Assembly (NCBI GenBank): GCA_965237725.1
Contig: OZ250151.1
Span: forward strand, 2,728,001-2,792,000
Direction: 5' to 3'
Origin: G965237725 sp965237725
GTDB taxonomy: Bacteria > Pseudomonadota > Gammaproteobacteria > Arenicellales > Poriferihabitantaceae
DNA length: 64,000 nt
This document shows positions 52,792 to 59,947 of the stretch, in pieces (the first letter of the stretch is position 1; every line of letters starts with the position of its first letter). Both the position numbers and the translations under genes were made by a program. The notes beneath the pieces were generated by a model, which was given only the letters and a program-made list of their open reading frames with translations, was not told the origin of the DNA and did not search any database.

Positions 52792-54159
52792 ATGGCAAAA
52801 TCAAATCAAGCGAAAACCACCGAACAATTAAGAAAACACCTGGAAGGCCACAATATTAAATACCTGCTTCCAAGTTATGTGGACATGCACGGTGTGCCAA
52901 AAGCAAAAATGGTACCTATCGCCCATCTGGAGAAAATGTTTACAGGTTCGGAGTTATTCACCGGCGCTGCTCTGGACGGCGTGCCCCAGGATGTTTCAGA
53001 CGAGGAAGTTGCATCTCATCCCGATCCCGATTCCTGCATGATTGTGCCCTGGCGCTCGGACTGCGCGTGGTTTGCCAGCGATTTGTGGACCGAGGGAAAA
53101 CCCTTCGAGCCCTGTAATCGGGGTATTTTAAAACGGGTACTGGCGGAAGCCGCGGACATGGGATACACGGTAAATTGTGGCATCGAGGCGGAGTTCTATG
53201 TATTCGAAGATGACGATGAACGGGTATCGCCCCTGAGTTCTTTACCTCATCTTGGAAAGCCAGCCTACGATACTGTGCGTTTAATGGACAACCTGGACCT
53301 GTGGTTGAGTGATACCGTAGATGCCATGAATGAGCTGGGCTGGGATGTTTATTCATTTGATCATGAGGACGGAATCGGTCAGTTCGAGCTGGATTTCAAT
53401 TATGCCGAAGCCCTGACCATGGCGGACCGATTTGTCTTTCTGCGGGTAATGGCCAATGAAATGGCGCGAAAACATGGTGCCTATGCCAGCTTTATGCCCA
53501 AACCTTTTGGCGACAAGGCAGGCAGTGGTGCGCACTACAATATGTCCCTGGCGTCTGCTGATGGCAAAAATCTGTTTGATGTAGGTTCGGGTTCCGATCC
53601 TCGTGGTTGTGGCTTAACCGAAATCGGTTATCATTTTATTGGCGGCGTGTTGCGCCACCTGCCCGCGGTACAGGCTGTATCGGCGCCTATGGTGAATAGT
53701 TATAAACGACTGATTGTCAAAGGCAGTACTTCGGGATTTACCTGGGCGCCGTGCTTCGTTTCTTATGGCAACAATAACCGCACCAACACCCTGCGAATTC
53801 CTCGCGGTGGTGGACGAGTTGAGCTTCGTTCTGCGGACAGCGCCTGCAACCCTTATCTTGGCATCGCCATGATGGTGGCAGCGGGGCTGGAAGGTATTCG
53901 GGAAAAAGTGGATCCCGGCGAACCCCATGTTGAGAACCTGTACTATAAAACCGATGAAGAGCGAGCCGACCAAGGGGTGACCTGGTTGCCACGCACGCTG
54001 ATTGAGGCGGTGGATGCATTTGAAAAAGATCCATTAAGCAAACAGGTTTTTGGTGATGTGATGTTCGATACCTGGGTTGAGTACAAGCGTGGGGAATGGC
54101 TCAGCTATTTGAATCATGTTTCCGATTGGGAGCGTGATCGTTACTTAAAATTCTTTTAG
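52792..54159 (+). CDS. Glutamine synthetase-like, gamma-glutamylmethylamide synthetase type
   Basis: This 455-residue protein of the GlnT/GMAS branch has the family start YLLPSYVDMHGVPKAKMVP. Later segments are GIEAEFYVFE, GSGAHYNMSL, NSYKRL and NNRTNTLRIPRGGGRVELRSADSACNPYLG. GMAS ligates methylamine to glutamate with ATP in the N-methylglutamate pathway; relatives ligate other amines. The residues that hold ATP, metal and glutamate appear conserved. mgsABC and mgd genes are not in the window, so methylamine use is likely but unproven. Confidence 0.87.
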   Translation: MAKSNQAKTTEQLRKHLEGHNIKYLLPSYVDMHGVPKAKMVPIAHLEKMFTGSELFTGAALDGVPQDVSDEEVASHPDPDSCMIVPWRSDCAWFASDLWTEGKPFEPCNRGILKRVLAEAADMGYTVNCGIEAEFYVFEDDDERVSPLSSLPHLGKPAYDTVRLMDNLDLWLSDTVDAMNELGWDVYSFDHEDGIGQFELDFNYAEALTMADRFVFLRVMANEMARKHGAYASFMPKPFGDKAGSGAHYNMSLASADGKNLFDVGSGSDPRGCGLTEIGYHFIGGVLRHLPAVQAVSAPMVNSYKRLIVKGSTSGFTWAPCFVSYGNNNRTNTLRIPRGGGRVELRSADSACNPYLGIAMMVAAGLEGIREKVDPGEPHVENLYYKTDEERADQGVTWLPRTLIEAVDAFEKDPLSKQVFGDVMFDTWVEYKRGEWLSYLNHVSDWERDRYLKFF

Positions 54160-54169
54160 GGGCAGCAAA

Positions 54170-54490
54170 ATGTGTGCAAGCAGCAAGACCGGCACCGCAA
54201 GTCCCACGGTTTTTATCGAAAACAATCGAACCCGGGTTACCGAATGGCGATTCAAGAAGCGTGGCGATAATACCGGATGGCATCGCCATGAATACGATTA
54301 TGTTGTCATTCCTTTATTTGATGGAGTTCTGGAAATTGATCTGGGCAATGGTGAGCGAACCCGGGCTGAATTAAAAAACGGAATTCCCTATTTTCGCAAT
54401 GTTGGCGTGGAGCACGACGTGATTAACGGCAATGATTTTGAATGCGCATTTGTTGAGATCGAATTCCTGGAAGCTCCAGCCCTTGTCTAA
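54170..54490 (+). CDS. Small cupin-domain protein
   Basis: This 106-residue single cupin has a metal-type HxH motif (GWHRHEYDYVVIPLFDGVLEIDLGNG) and a later H (VGVEHDVINGND). It starts 10 bp after the GMAS-like stop, so it is probably part of that operon. The role is unknown: a small-molecule binder, dioxygenase or isomerase are options. Confidence 0.82.
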   Translation: MCASSKTGTASPTVFIENNRTRVTEWRFKKRGDNTGWHRHEYDYVVIPLFDGVLEIDLGNGERTRAELKNGIPYFRNVGVEHDVINGNDFECAFVEIEFLEAPALV

Positions 54491-54508
54491 ATTGCTGGAA
54501 TCGCGGTC

Positions 54509-55291
54509 ATGAATGTCGAAACAGATTTGGCCGAATCATCGCTGGTCAATGTCGACGAAATAGATTTTGTAAAGCAGATCAAAGATGATGGGTTTGCGGA
54601 AACCTGGATTGTTAAATACCAGGGCAAGCAATGGTTGCACAAAACCTATCGATTCCGGTTTTGGTGGGGCAGAATGGCCAGGCCCTTTGCGCGTAAATGG
54701 GCGCGAAATGAAATGGCATTATGTGATGCATTGAAAGGCATACCCGGAACTGCCACAGACTATTTGAAAATTACCGATCAGTCTTTTCTTCGCGGCTGGG
54801 TAGAAGGGGTCGATCTGGGGCAGAGAAAATTACAGGGCAAAGTTCCGGGCAATGAATTTTTTGAGGAACTTAGATCAACCGTAGAGCAGATTCATCAGCG
54901 AGGAATTGCCTACAACGATCTGGCCAAGAAATATAATGTTATTGTCACACCCGATGATCATCCGGTGCTGATTGATTACCAGATATCTACGCGGAGCTAT
55001 GCCGGGAATAACCCTTTACGACGCAAGATCAATCAAAAGTTTATTAGTTACATGCAAAGCGAAGATCTTCGCCATGTAATCAAATTGAAGCGGCGAAACC
55101 GACCAGACCTGTTAAGCGAAGAGGAAAAAACCCAAAGCTACAACTTGCCCAGAGGTGGACGAATGTGGCGTCGAATGGTGACCCAACCACTACGATTATT
55201 TAAGAGGGCGATTTACCCCAGCGGCTCTAATGAAGCATTTCGATTTGGAAAAAAGTACCGGCAACGCAAGAAAGGATATGTGCAGAAATAG
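54509..55291 (+). CDS. Protein kinase-like fold protein
   Basis: This 260-residue cytoplasmic protein carries a kinase-like catalytic loop HQRGIAYNDLAKKYNVIV (N-D-L with the later Asn) and IDYQIS in place of DFG. An upstream glycine-poor ATP loop region and K (TYRFRFWWGRMARPFARKWARNE) fit KdkA/WaaP or RIO-type small kinases. A basic tail follows. The target, whether protein, sugar or lipid, is unknown. It starts 18 bp after the cupin gene in the GMAS-like operon, an unusual setting for a kinase. Confidence 0.65.
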   Translation: MNVETDLAESSLVNVDEIDFVKQIKDDGFAETWIVKYQGKQWLHKTYRFRFWWGRMARPFARKWARNEMALCDALKGIPGTATDYLKITDQSFLRGWVEGVDLGQRKLQGKVPGNEFFEELRSTVEQIHQRGIAYNDLAKKYNVIVTPDDHPVLIDYQISTRSYAGNNPLRRKINQKFISYMQSEDLRHVIKLKRRNRPDLLSEEEKTQSYNLPRGGRMWRRMVTQPLRLFKRAIYPSGSNEAFRFGKKYRQRKKGYVQK

Positions 55292-55383
55292 CAGCGGATA
55301 AACCCGGTTTTAAGCTGACGACTCTGGCTGTATTGGATACAATAGTTGAACCATCACCTTGAGAATTTTTAAAGCTAACTGAT

Positions 55384-56310
55384 ATGACGACTATCACCGA
55401 TAGGATAAACAAAGGGAAAGTTATTTTAATGGATGGTGGCGTCAGCACGGAAATTCAGAAGCGGGGTGCCCAACTGGATCCCAATGTATGGAGTGGCTTA
55501 ACGACCAAGACCCATCCTGACGAAGTCCGCCAGGTTCACGAAGACTATATAAAAGCGGGTTCTGAAGTTATAACTGCAAATACCTATTCAACCGCCAGGC
55601 ATGTTCTTGAGAGTGTCAATATGGGTCATGAATCCAAACTATTGAACTACAAATCCGTGCAGCTGGCGAAAGAAGCCAGGGATAATGTGGCAGATGGTGA
55701 TGTTTGGATAGCAGGATCCATGTCCAGCATGCCGCCACTTTTGAGTAATCACCAGGCGGTTGCAACCAATAAACACAACCAGGCCAGTTATCAGGAACTG
55801 GCGGAAGTGCTGGCCGAGTCCGGGGTTGACTTGATCATCGCGGAAATGATGCGCGACATCGATAATGCAACCATGGTTATCGAAGCGGCGGTTTCCACCG
55901 GATTACCGGTGTGGATTGGTTATAGCACGATGATGGCAGATGACGGTATCGACGTTAAAAGTTTGCGCTGGAGTGATGCCGAAGAAGGAACCGATACCCA
56001 TGATTTTGGAAGCCTGGTCAAGACGCTAAGTGAATTGGGAGGCCAGGCTGCGGGAATTATGCATACCCGCATAGGCAATGTTGGTCCCGCTCTCGAAGTG
56101 CTGGGCAATCACTGGTCCGGCCCAAAACTAGCCTATGCTGAAACCGGCAAGACAAAGTTTCCCGAGTGGGTATTTGAAGAAATTTGTTCCCCGGAAGATT
56201 ATGCCGGTGAAATCAAAAACTGGATTGAAAATTTCAATGTGCAAATTGTGGGTGGCTGTTGCGGAACGGGGCCCGAACACATTCGTGCGCTTAAAGATAG
56301 TCTGCAATAA
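55384..56310 (+). CDS. Homocysteine S-methyltransferase-family protein (variant zinc site)
   Basis: This 308-residue TIM-barrel methyltransferase family member starts ILMDGGVSTEIQKRGAQL and ends VGGCCGTGPEHI, keeping C292 and C293 of the zinc site. The first zinc Cys is replaced: where G-x-N-C is expected, the protein reads GIMHTRIGN, so H227 is the likely substitute. A conserved Glu remains (IIAEMMRD). A His in place of Cys may change metal or substrate preference. It is 92 bp after the kinase-like gene in the same direction. Confidence 0.85.
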   Translation: MTTITDRINKGKVILMDGGVSTEIQKRGAQLDPNVWSGLTTKTHPDEVRQVHEDYIKAGSEVITANTYSTARHVLESVNMGHESKLLNYKSVQLAKEARDNVADGDVWIAGSMSSMPPLLSNHQAVATNKHNQASYQELAEVLAESGVDLIIAEMMRDIDNATMVIEAAVSTGLPVWIGYSTMMADDGIDVKSLRWSDAEEGTDTHDFGSLVKTLSELGGQAAGIMHTRIGNVGPALEVLGNHWSGPKLAYAETGKTKFPEWVFEEICSPEDYAGEIKNWIENFNVQIVGGCCGTGPEHIRALKDSLQ

Positions 56311-56476
56311 GCGTTGGATATTGAATTCGTTTCTGAAAGCGAATTACGGAATGGGTTAATCCAGTTTTGATATTACAAATGGAAAATTAAATTCTATATA
56401 ATTGTAAGAGAACTCGTCAGATCTTATAAAAAATAAGGAGTCATTTTTTAAGAATAAAAAATTTATAAAATCTAAT

Positions 56477-57589
56477 ATGAAAATAAGGGAAATAATAAAA
56501 TCATATGGAATAAAATTAAAACGTTATACCAATTCGAAGATCTGGTATTCTTTTTCCGAAACTAAATTAAATACACTGCTTCGTTTTCGCTCCCAAAAAA
56601 ATGAAAAAAATAAATTCTTATTGATATGTGAACGAGACGTGGGAATGTTCTCATTATACGGGCAAGTTTTGTCCAATATTAGTTTGGTATTAAGCGAGAA
56701 CAAAATTCCGATCGTTTGTTTTGGAGAAAATTGCTGCTACTGGACTCCTGATGGCTATGCAGGAAAACAGTCAGTATGGGAATATTACTTTGAACCTCTG
56801 TTCTCGAAATATGACTATCACTCACTTCCGGAAAATATCAAAAATAAGCTTCAAATTATTCTTTCTGAGAGAGGCTATGTTAATAAAGAGGCAATAGAAA
56901 GCAATTACGATGCAAATACGCATTATGGTGATCGGCCAAAAAACATAGGAAAAGTTTTGCTTATGCCATACCTGCGTGATCCTTCAAAAAGGAGGCGTAG
57001 AATGTTGAATCGCATCGTTCGAAAATATATAAAACCCAGAGATTTCATTCTAGAAAAGGTGAAAGTTTATTGGGAAAAAAATATGCAGAATCATTATGTG
57101 ATAGGCGTTCACATCAGAGGAACGGATGCATTGTCAGACCCAAGGCGAATAGGAATGTTAAATTATGATCGTTACATAATAGCTATCAAACAACTGCTCA
57201 AATACCACCAAAAAGCAAAAATATTGATAACAACGGATGATGAACGTTCTTTAGAGGTTATGCAGGAAGCTTTTAAAGATAAAATTATCTGTTATGACGC
57301 TATCCGATATGTAAGCGGTATATCTGTGGGAAAAGGCCCTACGGGTAGTGTAATACCCAGTTATATTGCTAATGATCGAAGTAAGGCTGCACAAAATGGC
57401 GAAGAAGCAGTTATTGAATTTTTACTGCTCAGTAAATGTGACTTTTTGATATTTAATGGCTCTGGTTTGGCTAGAACGACGCTGGTCGTATCACCGGAAT
57501 TACCTTATTTAAATATTAACAATAAACGTTATGTTCTCAGGCTTTATGCAATGAAACTTAAGTTGGCAGTAAAGGTAATTGGCTACTGA
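56477..57589 (+). CDS. NodZ/FUT8-like fucosyltransferase family protein
   Basis: This 370-residue protein contains YVIGVHIRGTDALSDPRRIG, which matches the GDP-fucose-binding H-x-R-x-T-D motif of alpha-1,6-fucosyltransferases (NodZ, FUT8). A late SKCDFLIFNGSGLARTTLV fits the family. The gene is far richer in A+T than its neighbours and uses many Lys/Ile/Asn codons, suggesting acquisition. The ATG at 56477 lacks a nearby ribosome site; an AAGGAG lies 36 bases further upstream (56435-56440), so the true start may be a non-ATG codon. Confidence 0.75.
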   Translation: MKIREIIKSYGIKLKRYTNSKIWYSFSETKLNTLLRFRSQKNEKNKFLLICERDVGMFSLYGQVLSNISLVLSENKIPIVCFGENCCYWTPDGYAGKQSVWEYYFEPLFSKYDYHSLPENIKNKLQIILSERGYVNKEAIESNYDANTHYGDRPKNIGKVLLMPYLRDPSKRRRRMLNRIVRKYIKPRDFILEKVKVYWEKNMQNHYVIGVHIRGTDALSDPRRIGMLNYDRYIIAIKQLLKYHQKAKILITTDDERSLEVMQEAFKDKIICYDAIRYVSGISVGKGPTGSVIPSYIANDRSKAAQNGEEAVIEFLLLSKCDFLIFNGSGLARTTLVVSPELPYLNINNKRYVLRLYAMKLKLAVKVIGY

Positions 57590-57651
57590 TGGCATTGAAT
57601 TCATTTGGCGCTAATTGAAATAATCCATAGGCACAAAAGTTCTAACTATTC

Positions 57652-58089
57652 CTAATCTATCCAGTCTTTGGAAATGGCTGATTTTGTAAAAACAATCAAG
57701 CCTGCACCAATACAAACTGCCACCAGCGGCATTACTATAGCAGGTGTGCCCATGATGTTGATTGCTTCAGATAAGAAGTAAACATAAGAAGTTTGCAGTA
57801 TTACACCCACAATTGAGATGCTGAATAAAACCAATGCCCACCGTTTCTTGAGTAACAAACATACGCTACCAAGAACGCCACCAAACACTTCAGCGGCAAA
57901 CACCAGATTTACCCACACAGGCATATTAAGATACAAACCCTGTTGTACTTCTGGCATGCCGTTAAGCATGGTTTCCAGCATAAAAACCCGCATAATAAAT
58001 GCAGACATATCCATCAGATACCATAACAATGCAAGGATAGTAACGACCCAGAACCATTTTGGTACCGTTGTATTTGTTTCAGCTATCAC
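57652..58089 (-). CDS. Small four-helix membrane protein
   Basis: This ~145-residue protein has four predicted membrane helices (WFWVVTILALLWYLMDMSAF, WVNLVFAAEVFGGVLGSVCLL, ALVLFSISIVGVILQTSYVYF, IVMPLVAVCIGAGLIVF). It is not firmly assigned; the size and arrangement resemble DoxX-like proteins. The GTG start at 58089 is chosen because AGACGAGAAAAACCA precedes it. A longer frame reaches into the SRPBCC gene and is unlikely. It follows SRPBCC and ArsR genes. Confidence 0.72.
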   Translation of the reverse strand: MIAETNTTVPKWFWVVTILALLWYLMDMSAFIMRVFMLETMLNGMPEVQQGLYLNMPVWVNLVFAAEVFGGVLGSVCLLLKKRWALVLFSISIVGVILQTSYVYFLSEAINIMGTPAIVMPLVAVCIGAGLIVFTKSAISKDWID

Positions 58090-58126
58090 TGGTTTTTCTC
58101 GTCTAAATTTTGACTTATGTGTTGAT

Positions 58127-58633
58127 TCACAGCGATGATAGGTAAATTTCCAACTGTGCCATACCGGCTCCCCAGCCTTTATCATGATCGGCGCGAGTCG
58201 CTTCAAAGGCTTCGGCTTCTTCGGGAGTTGGGTTTTGGGGCTCCCAATAAAAGGTCAATTTAGTTTTACTTTCAGAAACTTCTTCAAACAGAAGGGTGGC
58301 CAACATGTCTTTGGGCCAATTGGGTATGTGGCCCATTGGAATGATTTCACTCTGTTCATTTGACATGTACTGTAAAAATACCAGTTTCTCTGGTGATGTT
58401 ACTTCTACGTATTTTGTATACAGCCACATCTCATGACCATTTGGCATGGTTATTTTATGCAATGAAGAACCGTCATTCTCAATTTCCGCGGCTACAAATT
58501 CACATGTGCAGCCTTGCATAGGAAACATCCAATTATTTAGATGTTTTACCTGGGTCCATGCATCAAAAACCAATTGTCTCGATGCGTTGAATTCACGGGT
58601 AATTATGGAAGGTTCTATTTTAATTTGGTTCAT
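58127..58633 (-). CDS. SRPBCC (AHSA1-like) domain protein
   Basis: This 168-residue protein of the Activator-of-Hsp90-ATPase-1-like SRPBCC family starts EPSIITREFNASRQLVFDAWTQVKHLNNWMFP and ends with EEAEAFEATRADHDKGWGAGMAQLEIYL. These have a hydrophobic ligand-binding pocket. The stop of the upstream ArsR gene lies inside its start region (14-bp overlap), forming the common ArsR-SRPBCC pair. The ligand is unknown. Confidence 0.88.
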   Translation of the reverse strand: MNQIKIEPSIITREFNASRQLVFDAWTQVKHLNNWMFPMQGCTCEFVAAEIENDGSSLHKITMPNGHEMWLYTKYVEVTSPEKLVFLQYMSNEQSEIIPMGHIPNWPKDMLATLLFEEVSESKTKLTFYWEPQNPTPEEAEAFEATRADHDKGWGAGMAQLEIYLSSL

Positions 58634-58967
58634 TTTTTCCTCTCGCTTGAATATCTGTAAGATAGTTGTCTAATTGATCTAATGTGCTGCCCCAATATTT
58701 CTCAAATTGGTGCATCCATTCCTGAATCGGCCGAAATTCCTCAGGCTCTATGCGGTATAACCTGTTGCGTCCCTGCCTTCGTTCAGAAACAATTCGAACC
58801 TGGCGTAAAACACTTAGGTGTTTGGATACCACGGGTTGAGGCCATTTCACAGTTTCTACCAATTCATTGACGGTCATTTCCTTGAGTACAAGCTGCTCAA
58901 TGAGAGCTCTGCGCTTTGGCTCACCAATTGCGCTGAAGACGTCATGTGTGGTTTTTAATCGGGCCAT
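58620..58967 (-). CDS. ArsR/SmtB-family transcriptional regulator
   Basis: This ~115-residue winged-helix protein starts MARLKTTHDVFSAIGEPKRRALIEQL and contains MTVNELVETVKWPQPVVSKHLSVLRQVRIVSERRQGRNRLYRI. No metal-binding Cys cluster is seen, typical of the SRPBCC-linked ArsR group that represses its own operon. The start at 58967 is chosen over 59003 because MARLKTTHDVF is the usual N-terminus. Confidence 0.92.
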   Translation of the reverse strand: MARLKTTHDVFSAIGEPKRRALIEQLVLKEMTVNELVETVKWPQPVVSKHLSVLRQVRIVSERRQGRNRLYRIEPEEFRPIQEWMHQFEKYWGSTLDQLDNYLTDIQARGKNEPN

Positions 58968-59139
58968 GACTATAATATTCCCATATAGGCATATAATAGT
59001 CAATACATGATTTTTCTACCAATACGTCTTGAGCATCTCCATTCCAGATATACTCTAGTTTCCCCCAAAGTAGCCGTATTTGGTTGCTATAATAAACCAC
59101 TGTGGAATAACTATTATATATTTTAGACAAATTTATATC

Positions 59140-59775
59140 ATGAATTGTTGCTCTGGAACTGATCGTTTCTTTTCATTTTTTGCAAAGTCCTATGCCAGGC
59201 GTCTGGAAAAGAAGGGGTTTGAAAAATCTCAAAACCAATTGTTTGAGTCGCTTAACAGTATTGGATACGACAATCAGTCCGTGATGGAAATTGGATGTGG
59301 TACAGGGTACTTTCACCAAAAAATGATTCAATCAGGTGCTTCTAGGGCCACGGGAATCGATATTTCAAAGAAAATGATTGATTATGCAAAATCCCTGGCC
59401 AGTGAGAAAAGGCTTGAAGACAAAACCAAATACGCAATTGGCGATTTTGTCGAGACCTATGATCAATACGATAGACATGATGTGCTGGTATTAGATAAAG
59501 TCATCTGTTGTTATCCCGACTCAGAAACATTAATTAAATTATCAACAGATAAATGCGGTAAGAGCTATGCGTTGAGTTATCCGCGAGACTCTTTGATACC
59601 GCGTATTTCATTTGGTATCGTGGGTTTTTTTCTTACCTTGGTCAATTCCGGATTTAAACCCAAAATTTATCCCGTTTCATGGGTTGTGACACAAATTGAA
59701 AAAGCTGGATTTCGGCGTAGCAAACACTGGCAGGACTATTTCTGGATCAGCGAAGTTTACCAGCGGGTAGATTAA
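59140..59775 (+). CDS. SAM-dependent methyltransferase (class I)
   Basis: This ~211-residue protein has the Rossmann-like SAM site VMEIGCGTGYFHQKMIQSGASRATGIDISKKMI (GxGxG and the acidic D). The post-methyl region is LVLDKVICCYPD. The pattern DKVICCYPDSETLI resembles Mg-protoporphyrin O-methyltransferase (BchM)-like proteins, but no chlorophyll genes are present, so a different acceptor is expected. Start at ATG 59140; the longer frame from 59080 is rejected. It is divergent from the ArsR operon. Confidence 0.85.
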   Translation: MNCCSGTDRFFSFFAKSYARRLEKKGFEKSQNQLFESLNSIGYDNQSVMEIGCGTGYFHQKMIQSGASRATGIDISKKMIDYAKSLASEKRLEDKTKYAIGDFVETYDQYDRHDVLVLDKVICCYPDSETLIKLSTDKCGKSYALSYPRDSLIPRISFGIVGFFLTLVNSGFKPKIYPVSWVVTQIEKAGFRRSKHWQDYFWISEVYQRVD

Positions 59776-59947
59776 TCACTATAAATATTTGTAAATTCAT
59801 CCAGCGGTGTTTTCGCCAGACGGTTGGTGAAATTGCTGCTAGATCATTAGAGGGACGTATCTCTAATCTCAATCGAGAGATAACTAAACTGTGCCTTTAA
59901 TAACCCCTTTAATAACGCATTATTAAATCCGCACAAGGTTAAACAGC

